The notes under the pieces: generated by a model
Databases searched by the model: none
Seen by the model: the letters and a program-made list of their open reading frames with translations, nothing else
Told to the model about the DNA's origin: nothing
Position numbers and translations under genes: made by a program
DNA from: Macrosoma leucophasiata
Lineage: Eukaryota > Arthropoda > Insecta > Lepidoptera > Hedylidae
Length of the DNA stretch: 64,000 nt
Direction: 5' to 3'
NCBI GenBank assembly: GCA_036365455.1
Contig: JAWQUS010000001.1
Coordinates: forward strand, 21,989,001 to 22,053,000
Shown here: piece after piece, positions 32,552 to 43,605 of the stretch
How positions within the stretch are numbered: the first letter of the stretch is position 1
Layout: each line of letters begins with the position of its first letter

Positions 32552-33811
32552 ATGGCACATGACCAGGATATGATTTATAGGGCTCTCCGCCATGTCCCTG
32601 AATTTGACGGGAACCCTAATGTGCTAACTCGGTTTATTAAAATTTGTGACCAGTTAGTAGATAAGTTTATAGTTAACGAGCCAGGTAGTGACTTTGCGAA
32701 TTCATGTGTGTTGAACGGAATATTAAATAAAATTACTGGCACAGCGGCTAGTACCATCAATTCCAATGGTATTCCTGAAAACTGGATAGGGATTCGTAAT
32801 ACATTAATTAATAATTTTTCCGATCAACGTGATGAAACGGCTTTATACAGTGACCTCTCTTTGGCTACGCAAGGTTCCAAAACTCCGCAGGAATTTTTTA
32901 ACCATTGCCAGAATTTATTCAGTACCTTAATGACATATGTGACCTTACACGAAACTTTAAAAACTACTATAGACGCGAAGCGTGACCTATATAAAAAGGT
33001 GACTATGCAGGCTTATGTTCGCGGCCTTAAGGAACCATTAGGGTCCCGCATACGTTGCATGCGACCCAGTAGCATTGAGAAAGCGCTTGAATATGTTCAG
33101 GAGGAGTTGAATGTTACATACCAACAACATCGTAGTGAGCCATTAAGTAGAAACCATTTCATCCCCAAGCCTAATGTGTATGTACCACCCGTGACGGTAC
33201 CGTTTGTACCCCCTCGCCTTCACGCTTACCAGGGTCCAGTACCTAATTGGCCAGTACCTATAGGACAACGACCGACAAGACCACTCCTTCCACCTTTTAA
33301 ATTCCCAGAACCCAATCAGCCTCAACCCCGTATGCACAGTAACACCCAAAAAATATTTGGTGCATTACCCCCAAATTACAACCCCCGTAGTAATATATTT
33401 AAATTACCACCCCGAAATAATCCACCGAACCCCCAGCCTATGAGCGGTGTTCAGCGATTTGTACCCAAAACTCTGCCGCATACTAGCATGCTAACTGGAC
33501 ATGATTGGAATAGGCTAGGGAACCCACCTCCGAGTAACTATTTTAAAAGCAGAGAAATGAATATGAATGAATGCGCGGCATATGACAATGAGTATTCGTA
33601 TTACAACGACAGTTGCCAAGATCCGGTGTACTATTACGATTATTATATGAATTCGTATACTACGCCTACACCCGACTATACTTCTGGCTGTTATGAAAAT
33701 TCTGATACTGATGAAAATAGATTACTTATTAACGAATGTGATCCACAGTTTTCCTCTAATAATGTAGAACAGGATTTTCAACAGGACCCGACTTCACAAA
33801 AACCAGGATAG
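32552..33811 (+). CDS. gag: Gag polyprotein of provirus
   Basis: 419 codons from the first in-frame ATG to TAG at 33809-33811. The frame is open from 32393 but has no earlier ATG. It encodes the errantiviral capsid region (MIYRALRHVPEFDGNPNVL, ALYSDLSLATQGSKTPQEFF) and then a Pro/Asn/Tyr-rich tail. There is no CCHC zinc knuckle, as is usual for errantivirus Gag. It overlaps pol by 49 nt in the -1 register. A splice-site pair (donor 32326, acceptor after 32463) would also be in phase with an upstream ATG at 32315, so a longer N-terminus is possible but unproven. Confidence 0.9.
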   Translation: MAHDQDMIYRALRHVPEFDGNPNVLTRFIKICDQLVDKFIVNEPGSDFANSCVLNGILNKITGTAASTINSNGIPENWIGIRNTLINNFSDQRDETALYSDLSLATQGSKTPQEFFNHCQNLFSTLMTYVTLHETLKTTIDAKRDLYKKVTMQAYVRGLKEPLGSRIRCMRPSSIEKALEYVQEELNVTYQQHRSEPLSRNHFIPKPNVYVPPVTVPFVPPRLHAYQGPVPNWPVPIGQRPTRPLLPPFKFPEPNQPQPRMHSNTQKIFGALPPNYNPRSNIFKLPPRNNPPNPQPMSGVQRFVPKTLPHTSMLTGHDWNRLGNPPPSNYFKSREMNMNECAAYDNEYSYYNDSCQDPVYYYDYYMNSYTTPTPDYTSGCYENSDTDENRLLINECDPQFSSNNVEQDFQQDPTSQKPG

Positions 33812-36800
33812 AATTAAACCTTCAAACCCAAAGACAATTACCTTACATTCAAATTTCTCAACCCCCATTGAAGTTTTTAATTGACACGGGCGCTAATCAG
33901 TCTTTCATTAGCCCTGAAGCCGTGGAAAATTTTTTTTCAAACTTTTCACTTAATTTTGATCCATTTGAGGTGACAAACATACACGCGACAAGTCGAAATA
34001 ATTATTCTATATCTTTACCGTGTTTTGCTGAATTTAATGACAATGATACTATTAAATTATTCATATATAGATTTCATGACTATTTTGACGGTCTTATTGG
34101 ACTAGATTTATTACAAAAATGGGAGGCCCGCATCGATTTAAAACAGGGTCAGTTGTTAACGCGCTCAGCGTGTAATCCCATTAGAATGTACAATTCCCGA
34201 AATGTGAATTTATACGAGGATATCATTCCAGCAGGCAGTTCTAAAGTGATACGTATCCCCGTTAACGTCTCAGACGGTGACGTGCACATTAAGGAGCAAA
34301 TAATTTGTAACTGCATTATACACGAATGCATTACAAAAGTTAGTAATAATCACGGCTATCTAGAAATAGAAAACCCAACTTCTAACGATATTATATTATC
34401 ACTTGATCGGCCCGCACACGCTGAAATATTGACTATTGAGTGCGCGCGCACTGCGCAACACGTGCCGCGAGCACAGGAAGTAACCTCACGGTTACGGGTA
34501 GACCATTTAAACCCGGAAGAGAAAGCTAATATTGAAGCGTTATGTTCTAGGTATGCAGATGTTTTTTATATTGAAGGTGAACCCCTTACATTCACTAACA
34601 AGATAAAACATCGCATTAGGACTAGTGACGAAGTACCGGTCTATACAAAAAGCTACCGTTACCCTTTTGTTCATAGAATGGAAGTCCGTGACCAAATAGG
34701 TAAAATGTTAGAACAGGGTATAATCAGACCATCCGATTCTGCATGGAGTTCGCCCATTTGGGTCGTTCCCAAAAAAGCAGATGCCTCTGGCAAACAGAAA
34801 TGGCGTCTAGTTGTCGATTTTCGTAAAGTAAATGAAAAGACACTTGACGACCGATACCCAATTCCCAACATATGTGATGTACTTGACAAATTAGGTAAAT
34901 GTATGTATTTTACGACCCTCGATCTAGCAAGTGGTTTTTACCAGGTGGAAATGGACCCTTTGGACATTTCTAAGACTGCATTCAACGTAGAGCACGGGCA
35001 CTTCGAATTTCTTCGAATGCCGATGGGCTTGAAAAATTCTCCATCTACTTTTCAGAGGGTGATGGATAACGTTCTGAGAGGTCTTCAAAACGACATTTGT
35101 CTGGTATATTTAGACGATATAATTGTATTCAGCACATCATTACAAGAACATATTGTTAATTTAGAAAAAGTTTTTCAAAGACTTAGAGAGTCCAACTTCA
35201 AAATTCAGATGGACAAGTCAGAATTTTTAAAGCATGAAACGGCTTATCTTGGTCATATAATTACAAGAGATGGTATTAAACCAAATCCCGACAAAATATC
35301 TGCTATTAAAAAATATCCCATACCAAAAACCGCTAAAGAAATAAAACAATTTTTAGGCCTTCTCGGTTATTACCGAAAATTCATACCCCATTTTGCCAGA
35401 ATTACCAAACCACTGACGCAGTGTCTAAAAAAGAATAGAAAAGTTATTTTAGACGCTGATTACACTAACTCATTTGAAAAATGTAAGACTCTTTTAATAA
35501 ATGATCCAATTTTACAATATCCAGATTTTACTAGAGAATTTAATTTGACCACTGATGCCTCAAATGTTGCAATTGGAGCCATTTTATCACAGGGTACTAT
35601 AGGTTCTGACAAACCGGTATGCTATGCTTCTCGAACTTTAAACGAGAGTGAAATGAACTATAGCACTATTGAAAAGGAACTCCTTGCTATAGTATGGGCC
35701 ACCAAGTACTTCAGGCCTTATCTTTTTGGACGCAAGTTCAAAGTCGTGACTGACCACAAACCATTACAGTGGATGATGAGTTTAAAAGAGCCAAACTCAC
35801 GTCTCACAAGATGGCGTCTTAAATTGAGTGAATTCGATTTTACAGTAGTCTATAAAAAGGGCAAAACCAATACGAATGCTGATGCATTGTCTCGAGTTGA
35901 AATTCATACAGGAGATGCTAAATCATTAATAGAGGAAATAGATGAATTAAACTCATTAATGGGAAACCCATCTGAACACCCTGTTACTCAACCAAATTCT
36001 AGTACTGAAACTGTTCATACAAGTGACGAAAATCCCATCCTTGAAATTCCTCTTACTGACGAACCTCTTAATAAATTCCATCGACAGATCTGTCTCACCA
36101 TAGTTAGTGACGTTAAAAGAAAACCAGTAGTTACAAAACCTTTTGACACTCATACACGTATCAGTATTCAACTATCAGAATCCAATTTAGAAACAGATGT
36201 CATTAACTCTATTAAAGAATATGTCTCACCTAAAGTAAAAACAGCTATATTAATTAATCCACCGTTAGGCCTTTATTCAATTGTACCCATTTTGCAGGAA
36301 AAATTTAAAAGTTCTTCCATGAATCTTGTATTAGCTAAAGTGGAATTAGAAAATGTCAAGGAATACTTACGACAACAAGACATAATCCGCCACTATCATG
36401 ATGGTAAAACTAACCATCGTGGCATTAATGAATGTTATATGGCTTTATCCCGAAAGTATTATTGGCAAAAAATGAAAGATCACATAAGTAAATTTATAAA
36501 TGAGTGTACAATTTGCGGTCAGGCTAAGTATGATAGGAATCCGATCCGACCTCAGTTTAATGTAGTACCTCCAGCCACTAAACCTTTTGAAATCGTTCAC
36601 ATGGACCTTTTTACAGTTCAGAGCGAAAAGTATTTAACACTTATAGATGTTTTTACTAAGTACGGTCAAGCATATCATTTGCGTGACGGAACGGCTGTCA
36701 GTATTTTACAGTCCTTGTTACAGTTTTGTAGTCACCATGGTGTCCCGCTAACTTTAATTACTGATAACGGTACAGAATTCACTAATCAATTGTTTTTAGA

Positions 36801-37440
36801 ATTTACGCGTCTCCATAAAATTAATCATCATAGAATATTAGCTCATTCACCTAATGCTAATGGTAATGTAGAGCGTTTCCATTCAACAATTCTGGAACAT
36901 CTTCGGCTTTTAAAATTACAGCGTAAAGATGAACCTATTGTAAATCTTATGTCGTATGCGATCATAGCCTATAATAGTTCTATACACAGTTTTACCAAGT
37001 GCAGACCATTTGATTTGCTAACAGGACATTTTGACCCAAGAGACTGTCTTGACATCGACATTACTCAACAGCTTTTACAACAATATATTCAAACTCATAA
37101 GGACCAAATGAAAAAGGTTTACGATATCATTAATGAAACATCTCTCGCTAGTCGTACCGCATTAATAGAAAATAGAAATAGAAATCGTGAGCCCGAAATA
37201 CAATATATACCAGAGCAGCAAATTTTCATTAAAAATCCCGCAGCTAGTCGTCAGAAAACTGCACCTCGCTATACGCAGGATACTGTACTTGCCAATTTGC
37301 CAATACATATTTATACATCTAAAAAACGTGGTCCTGTAGCAAAATCGCGATTAAAACGTCCCCCTAAAGATGTGCATTTGTTACAGGATTCTGACAATCA
37401 TGACTCTCAGTCTAACACTGGGCCAAGAGATAAAACTTGA
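33763..37440 (+). CDS. pol: Pol polyprotein of provirus (PR-RT-RNaseH-IN)
   Basis: The frame is open from 33763, -1 relative to gag, and ends at TGA 37438-37440, so expression by -1 frameshift is expected. Order: aspartic protease (LIDTGANQSF, about 33877), reverse transcriptase with YLDD near 35107, RNase H (TTDASN, about 35548), integrase HHCC zinc finger (about 36390-36540), then the integrase core with D in MDLF, D in TDNG and E in VERFHS. Exactly 35 residues separate the last two acids (DDx35E). No stop or frameshift was seen, so it looks functional. The 3' end overlaps the start of the env frame by about 50 nt. Confidence 0.96.
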   Translation, partial: CRTGFSTGPDFTKTRIELNLQTQRQLPYIQISQPPLKFLIDTGANQSFISPEAVENFFSNFSLNFDPFEVTNIHATSRNNYSISLPCFAEFNDNDTIKLFIYRFHDYFDGLIGLDLLQKWEARIDLKQGQLLTRSACNPIRMYNSRNVNLYEDIIPAGSSKVIRIPVNVSDGDVHIKEQIICNCIIHECITKVSNNHGYLEIENPTSNDIILSLDRPAHAEILTIECARTAQHVPRAQEVTSRLRVDHLNPEEKANIEALCSRYADVFYIEGEPLTFTNKIKHRIRTSDEVPVYTKSYRYPFVHRMEVRDQIGKMLEQGIIRPSDSAWSSPIWVVPKKADASGKQKWRLVVDFRKVNEKTLDDRYPIPNICDVLDKLGKCMYFTTLDLASGFYQVEMDPLDISKTAFNVEHGHFEFLRMPMGLKNSPSTFQRVMDNVLRGLQNDICLVYLDDIIVFSTSLQEHIVNLEKVFQRLRESNFKIQMDKSEFLKHETAYLGHIITRDGIKPNPDKISAIKKYPIPKTAKEIKQFLGLLGYYRKFIPHFARITKPLTQCLKKNRKVILDADYTNSFEKCKTLLINDPILQYPDFTREFNLTTDASNVAIGAILSQGTIGSDKPVCYASRTLNESEMNYSTIEKELLAIVWATKYFRPYLFGRKFKVVTDHKPLQWMMSLKEPNSRLTRWRLKLSEFDFTVVYKKGKTNTNADALSRVEIHTGDAKSLIEEIDELNSLMGNPSEHPVTQPNSSTETVHTSDENPILEIPLTDEPLNKFHRQICLTIVSDVKRKPVVTKPFDTHTRISIQLSESNLETDVINSIKEYVSPKVKTAILINPPLGLYSIVPILQEKFKSSSMNLVLAKVELENVKEYLRQQDIIRHYHDGKTNHRGINECYMALSRKYYWQKMKDHISKFINECTICGQAKYDRNPIRPQFNVVPPATKPFEIVHMDLFTVQSEKYLTLIDVFTKYGQAYHLRDGTAVSILQSLLQFCSHHGVPLTLITDNGTEFTNQLFLEFTRLHKINHHRILAHSPNANGNVERFHSTILEHLRLLKLQRKDEPIVNLMSYAIIAYNSSIHSFTKCRPFDLLTGHFDPRDCLDIDITQQLLQQYIQTHKDQMKKVYDIINETSLASRTALIENRNRNREPEIQYIPEQQIFIKNPAASRQKTAPRYTQDTVLANLPIHIYTSKKRGPVAKSRLKRPPKDVHLLQDSDNHDSQSNTGPRDKT
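33796..33805 (+). promoter_or_regulatory. Candidate gag-pol frameshift site
   Basis: The stretch CACAAAAACC lies in the 49-nt gag/pol overlap, a few codons before the gag stop. It is the only homopolymeric run in the overlap, but it is not a canonical X-XXY-YYZ heptamer in the gag frame. Confidence 0.3.
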
Positions 37441-39076
37441 GAGCTTAGCTAACGGACCGGGATTGCTGCCTTTTATACTTGGAAAGATGAAATTAACTAC
37501 TCATCACCATACGTTTCTACAATATGTACAATTAAATGACATCGAAGACAAAGTTGACTCTTTACAGACACAACTGCTTGACTTCAAAAATCGGCTACAT
37601 AATGACACCTACTTACTTTACGAGATTCAAATAGATTATCTCACTAATAAACTCGGCAAAGTTTTAAGTCAATTATATACTTTAAAACCTAATCGAGCTA
37701 AAAGAGGTCTTGTAGACAGCCTAGGATCAGTTATAAAAACTATCACTGGTAATCTAGACTATAATGATGCTATAAAGTATAATAATGCCATAAACACCTT
37801 ACAGAATAACCAACAAAAAATAATTTCTGAATTTAATAACCATTTAAGCATCAGTAAGGATTGGATGTCAAAGCATAGCGACGTAATTACTCAGATATTA
37901 GAAAATCAGGGTAAAATCAATGCCACCATCAATTTGATATTAGATTCTAGTGTTTTTAAGGAAAATAGTTTGATTAAATACGCTAAATTAGCTCAACTTT
38001 TAGAGATAATTGCAGAAAATATAGAGGATTTAATGTTAGAATTAATTAGAATAGAGAATATGTTAGCTTTTATACGTGCATCTAGCATGCACCATACTAT
38101 GATAGATATAGATGTATTAAACTCTATGTTAGTAACTTTAAAACATACTTATGATACAGAACAAATTTTGGACTTAGATATTAGACAATACTATGAAATT
38201 ATTAAACCAGGTTCATATTATACAGACAGGCAAATAGTTTTCGTTTTTAAATTTCCTATTGTAAGTAAAGATATTTTCAATATGTATAAGTAAACAATAG
38301 TTCCAAATAAAAATAATCAGGCTCTGATCCCTACCTTCCCTTTCCTAGCAACTAACGAGATGTCATTCGTGTACATAGAGACAGAATGTCCGAAGTTGAA
38401 CGACTGGTATCTCTGTGAAAGAGGAATCAACCATCAGATTCGAACTAAACCTGATTGTATCCAAGAGCTAATCACCAATCAGATCGTCAAAGAATCCTGC
38501 CAGTTTGCAACTGTTACCCTGGCAAAAGAAGCAATGGAGAAACTTGATGACCTTCATTATGTTGTAACTTTTCCTCATGATACAAAAGTCCAGCTGATCT
38601 GTTCCAGGCACGATTTTATAACGCTTCAAGGGAGCTACCTGATTACCATTCCTGTTGGCTGCAGTTTGAAGACCGCAGAGTTGACCATAGTAAGCGACAA
38701 CGACGAAGTAAAAGGTCAGCCTCTTAAACTCATGCATATACCCTATGATTATGTAAAACAGGAAAAAATCTCAACTCGTGTGAATCTCAACTCCATTGAT
38801 CTCCGAGGACTTCGTGACGTTCGAGACAAAGTTATTGTGCAAGCTCCAATTCATCTCGATCAAGCAGAGCTGACCACATTTTACCATACCACACTGCCGT
38901 TCTACCTGATAACGTTTGGTACAGCTGCAGTCATCATCGCCATTACAATCAAAAAGTACAACCTACTGATATGCAAAGCAGCTACGAAGAAGGACCAGCA
39001 GCCGCCGGCAACCTCTGAGGACAGCAACGATCCTGAAGGAATTCCGGCAACATTTTCACTAAACGTCCTAAAATAG
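37387..39076 (+). pseudogene. env: Envelope glycoprotein of provirus, one in-frame stop
   Basis: Class I fusion envelope of the errantivirus/baculovirus F type. One reading frame runs from the pol overlap to TAG at 39074-39076, broken only by TAA at 38291-38293. The N-terminal part carries a furin-like site RAKR (37694-37705) followed by a fusion-peptide-like GLVDSLGSVIKTITG. The C-terminal part has conserved cysteines, a single membrane segment (about 38897-38952) and a short basic tail. There is no good ATG of its own near the start, and splice signals suggest a subgenomic mRNA (donor 32326; acceptor ends 37386). The single stop probably abolishes full-length env from this copy unless it is read through. 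Sequencing error is possible. Confidence 0.85.
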
Positions 39077-39086
39077 TTGCCGTTCT

Positions 39087-39097
39087 AGGGGTGGAGG
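39087..39097 (+). promoter_or_regulatory. Polypurine tract
   Basis: AGGGGTGGAGG directly abuts the 3' LTR (39098). This is the expected plus-strand priming site. Confidence 0.75.
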
Positions 39098-39345
39098 AAT
39101 TAGATATGCCAACCCTAGGTATAGAGATGACGCAGCAGCAGTGCAATGTTTCGTGACCCAAATTTAGTGATGACTATAGTTTACTTTATTTCGCAACATT
39201 ATTAGAACATGCATTCAAATATCGTATTTGGTCATTAGCATAGGTTTAGAATTAGTAATTAAATTGTAATAAGTTTTTATTTTAAATAAATTAAGTATAA
39301 GTAAATTGGTTTTTTTTCGGACCTCCGGCCGCAGCAAACGTAATT
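39098..39345 (+). repeat. 3' LTR of provirus
   Basis: Identical by eye to the 5' LTR (offset 7,211 bp). Poly(A) signal AATAAA is at 39286-39291. The adjacent TGCT at 39346 completes the target duplication. Confidence 0.95.
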
Positions 39346-39804
39346 TGCTCCAACGTGTATTTTGTTTAATAGACATTCATTATTTACTAATATCTGTTTA
39401 CTTAAGAATGAAAAGTGATGTCGTTTAAAGGCCTCGTTTCTGTACGGTTTATACAGGCTAAAATACTGCAACCTCCTATTTTACTGCACACACTAATCAC
39501 TTAACTAATTGAGTCTTTTTCTCATAAATACCCAAAAACTTATTAATAATCGCCGATATACGTCGAAAACAATAAATGAATGCGTATACGATAGGTTATC
39601 TATTACAGCAATTGCGATGACAGATATTTGTTTGGCTAACTTTTGCTGTCACTTACAAAGTTTGCCAAGCAAAAACCGGCGCGCCGTAAGGGACAAAAGA
39701 TACGATGCTCTATTTCAACTTTCTTATGTTCTTTGTACATAACTGACTCACTTCCACAAAGCATATGGCGAACATGGCTACGTCTATAGGTACTTAGTCT
39801 AAGT

Positions 39805-39970
39805 ATAAACCTGTGTCGTGGGTGCCGTTGTACACATACAACACATACACAAACACCCAGACCCGAAACAAATATCTGTAGGCCATACAAATATTTGTCC
39901 CGCTGCGGGGATTGAACCCGCGACCCTTCGAATCAAGCGGTCGTCTCACACCGCTGGACCAACTGGGTCG
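39805..39970 (-). mobile_element. Family-C tRNA-related SINE, reverse copy
   Basis: Minus-strand head GACCCAGTTGGTCCAGCGGT with B-box GCGGGTTCAATCCCCGC and the same GGCCTACAGATATTTGTTTC body as 23693-23870. Confidence 0.75.
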
Positions 39971-40365
39971 TATGTTATGGCCATTAAAACGTTTAATAAG
40001 TTACCAGAATCCTTAAAATGCGAAACGAAAAACAATTTTTTTTTAAGAATTTAAAAAACATATTTGAAAAAAAATGTTATTATAATATACAAGAATATTA
40101 TAACGATAAAGTATAAAAATCTTTATAAAATAGTACTAAACCAATTTTCTATTTACCAATTATTATTTATAAAAATAATTTTGCTATGAAGAACCTCTCC
40201 TCTCATAACATTATATAATTTTGCTGTGCCTAAATGGGTCTGTAATGTGATACTAATATTATTATTGTCCAACGACACTACCATTGCAGGATGCAAATAA
40301 ATTATTGAATTGAATTGAATTAATTCTTATAAGATCTTAATTTTTCTGAACAGGTCCAATATCAA

Positions 40366-40655
40366 AAGATCAGTGATGTGACACTTAATTGTGAAGCGGT
40401 TCAAAATACTTCAGAAAAGTTTAGATCACAGAATACCGTTAAATAACGTGTAACAGGATTTAAATGTACAACCCGAAACTTATTTGTTCAAAATCGATAA
40501 CCGAATCAATTTCAGGCATTTTTGATATAGGTAATATTTTGTCCCAAAATTAATTACAATTATGGAAATTAAGGTCACCCATTTGGTGAACAGTCAATAC
40601 AAATGAAAATGAGACCAACGTCTATCCAAAATAAAATGCTAGTCTTGCCGCCGAC
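40366..40655 (-). repeat. Copy of the 13930-14970 repeat, reverse
   Basis: Contains AGGCATTTTTGATATAGGT, CCAAAATTAATTACAATTAT and GGTGAACAGTCAATACAAAT; it lacks both later insertions and so preserves their empty sites. Confidence 0.7.
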
Positions 40656-40789
40656 TATTATTTTGAATAACAATCTTGTGTGGCTTTGTGAATACCTACT
40701 TATTCCGTTCTTTACAGCTTTTTTCATATCTCTTATGTCCGCTAATTTTTAGGTTTTCTCTTTTAGTTCGACCCATTCTAAAACAAAAA

Positions 40790-41585
40790 GATTATTATTA
40801 TGTGTCTCGTTAGCACGGGGTCCAATTTGAACCCCGGACCTTTGTCAGGCTTGCGCGGGGACATGTGGGGTCCAACATGTAGAGGACCTTTCGAGAATTT
40901 TGATCTACTTTGTAATGTGTTATATTCGGCGGGACCTCTCTCTGGCTGCATCAATAGTTAATACAGACACAGACAGACCCCGCAGAATATAATGGGACTA
41001 TTGTAATGAAAATGACTTGCCAAACTTTGGGCTATGTGGGTGAACTGGGGGGACTAGATGGCTGGGCCTATGGAGTGAGATCCGGCACCTGCCTATATTC
41101 AACATCTCACATTATCGAATTCTACTTTAGGCAGGTGGTGACTCGCCTCTCCTTGGTGGGCCCCCCAAACAGCCAACCCGATGGTCGACGGGGGGCAACA
41201 CTGTTGAGAGAGGCTGGGGGTGTCGAGAGGTGTGGCCCCGGTTTCACCATCACGAGCGAGTAATCTCGAGCTCGGAGCGGGCTTCCCCGCTATTATGCCT
41301 TTAGACACTTCCACCCCGGAGTGTATGGCTCTTGCAGAATTTAGACAACAGCCTATTATCTAAATTTCTGCAAATGCCATACTTCTAGCCCCCCACTCTG
41401 ACCGGCCAATGAAGGCAAGCCAGAGTTGAGAGACCTGATGCTCTGTCCGGCCGTACCTCTGTGTGGACGAGGCGGAGCCCAGTTCTCTTGGAGGAACTCG
41501 AGATGATGGTAGGGGGTGGTGTCGCTACTCACCAACAGCTCGCCACAAGCAGCTCTGCCCCCTTATTATTATAATTATTAGTATC
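40790..41585. repeat. GC-rich block between ATT/TTA runs, probable LINE remnant
   Basis: About 800 bp of markedly higher GC starting at ATTATTATTATGTGTCTCG and ending CCCCCTTATTATTATAATTA. It contains CCTTGGTGGGCCCCCCAAAC. Part (40962-40990) recurs at 270-300. No RT motif was seen in any frame. Confidence 0.4.
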
Positions 41586-42202
41586 TAGATCTTCTTATAA
41601 CGCCTTTTTTATTTATTACAATCACAGGTGAAAAGTTTATGCATAAATGCATGCATAAATTGTATCAGAAATAATGAACAGTGATTTTGATGCGTCCGGT
41701 CCGCGGGCTTGTTTCATTCACAGATCACTATACTATAGTTTTCATTTCATGTCATTTCATAGCATTGAATTAATATACAGTACTCCATAGAATAGAGCAG
41801 CGGCCGCTGGCCGCTGCAGTGTTACCTACTCCGAAATCGATTGGATGGTAGAAATCTTCTAAAATTACGGTAGATTTGCCAAAATTATGTTGTACCTTTA
41901 ATTTAAAATACGGTAAAATTACCGTGTTTATTTACTTCTTTGTGGCGTTCAGCTGCCCTTTTCTGCCCCTCCCACTCCGGTGACGGACGGTAAAAAAACC
42001 GGTCAAGTGCATGTCGGGTCACGAGCAGTGTAGGGTTCCGTAGTTTTTAGGTTTGAATAATGTATTGAAAAAAATATATATTTTCTATAGAAATGTTCAA
42101 AATTTTCGATTAAATTACGTTTGGTCGGATATTAGTCTCAAACTTGTAAAGCCAACTTAAGTGTGATATGATATGTTCTTAGGTTTTCGCGAGCTACACT
42201 CA

Positions 42203-42360
42203 TTGAAATAAAACTATTTTTACGGATTTATCTCGCGTATATTAAACTAAAATGATTTTTAAAATCAACCCGACGTTTCGGTCGCTTTTCAGCTTCCGTG
42301 GTCCCGGGCAGACTGATTTAATATACGCGAGATAAATCCGTAAAAATAGTTTTATTTCAA
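42203..42360. mobile_element. Foldback MITE with 44-bp perfect TIRs
   Basis: 42203-42246 and 42317-42360 are perfect inverted copies of 44 bp around a 70-bp centre containing CCCGACGTTTCGGTCGC. That motif recurs inverted at about 56206-56255. No clear target duplication. Confidence 0.65.
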
Positions 42361-42424
42361 TTAAATGTGATAGTTTCCTTTTAATTTTGTTATATGTAAT
42401 ATACGTTTGAATTTCTAAATAAAA

Positions 42425-42880
42425 AAAAATATGGAAATTATAGTCACCCGTTTGGTGAACAGTCAATACAAACGAAAATGAGGCTAACGTCTATCCAAAA
42501 TAAAATGTTAGTCTCAACAAATTTATTACAACTCGTTGAGACGTGCATTACAATATGAATAATAATTTAAGGAATAAAATAGTGAAAATTAATCTCATTA
42601 CTAACGAGTGTTAAATGTAAATCGTAGGTTACCCTACATCACATTGTGACAGTGTACGTGTATGATTTCGTTTGTGTTTTATGTGCAATCGTAGGTAGAG
42701 GAAGGGTAAGTATGCATAGGGTGTGCATACTGTTCGTACAAATTGAGGACTAGTTGATTCTTAAATAAAAACACGTTAAATATATAAACATGTAATTTCA
42801 GTTCATGTATTATGATTATAACTCGATTTTCTAATCGAGGTGTTTAAGAGTGTGCGTTATTCGTGTTACATGTTGTATAT
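42425..42880 (-). repeat. Copy of the 13930-14970 repeat, reverse
   Basis: Shares CATTACAATATGAATAATAA-type blocks, TGCATACTGTTCGTACAAAT and ACTCGATTTTCTAATCGAGG with the first copy; diverged. Confidence 0.65.
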
Positions 42881-43394
42881 CTCCCTTATTCCCAGAAGGA
42901 TACTTATTAAGTTTAAAACTATGAGGAAATGAAGATACTTTTGAGGAAAAAGTTACCATGGAGGAAAATAAGAAATAACGCTTCTTTTATAAATTTCAAT
43001 ATCTTTATTTCAATGCGTGGTAAATCCATGAATAAAATTGTTTAAGGATAATAGAAGTACTTGGTAAAAAAGAGACTGTGTTATAAAATTGCTGACAAGA
43101 ATAAACACGATACCTACATCCATATATTATGTAAGTAATGAGAATCGAACCTAATTACCTATATAGGTATCATTATGAATATTGAAAACGCTTTAGGAAA
43201 ATAATAGATACCTAATTATGTTGTAAACCCATCTCGTAAAGATAAGGTAATAAAAAAACCAATAACAGCTTGAGGTTATAGTAACCATTTGCATCACTTA
43301 ATCTACTTATATATCTCTTGACATTTTGAAAGTATCTGTAAAGATCTATTCGAAATGAAAATATTTTCTATTCTTTCTATTCTATTCTACTGTT
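42881..43394. other. No recognised feature
   Basis: AT-rich sequence between two repeats. Confidence 0.45.
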
Positions 43395-43470
43395 TTGGTC
43401 TGGTAATGCACGTCTGCGTAATTTCCTGCATAGAGGCATAAAAACTTAACCGTCGGGAGTGGTTCTCTCT
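43395..43470 (+). repeat. Family-A internal fragment
   Basis: GGTAATGCACGTCTGCGTAA through GGGAGTGGTTC, with both ends lost. Confidence 0.45.
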
Positions 43471-43605
43471 AATTTCTCTTTAGAAATAACAAAAATAATA
43501 GTAGTTGCAGTTTTCAAACAAACAGAAATAGGTATACTTCAGTTTTATTGTAGCAATAGAGAAAATTATGTTTTATAATTCTACTAGGGGACACGACAAA
43601 CGTTC

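Larger units (their letters stand above)
31887..39345 (+). mobile_element. Env-bearing Ty3/Gypsy errantivirus-type provirus
   Basis: A complete 7,459-bp LTR element: LTR - primer site - gag - pol - env - polypurine tract - LTR. The two 248-bp LTRs appear identical by eye, so the insertion is recent. The 4-bp duplication TGCT flanks it (31883-31886 and 39346-39349). Gag and pol are open; env has one in-frame stop. The layout, 4-bp duplication and Ser-type primer site match insect errantiviruses such as 17.6, 297 and ZAM. It sits between the THAP-like exon and the outspread-like gene, in the same orientation as both. Confidence 0.96.

Noticed and set aside
38360..39076. Separate second envelope gene
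   Set aside because: Same frame as the upstream env part and only 66 nt beyond its stop; it is the C-terminal part of one interrupted env.
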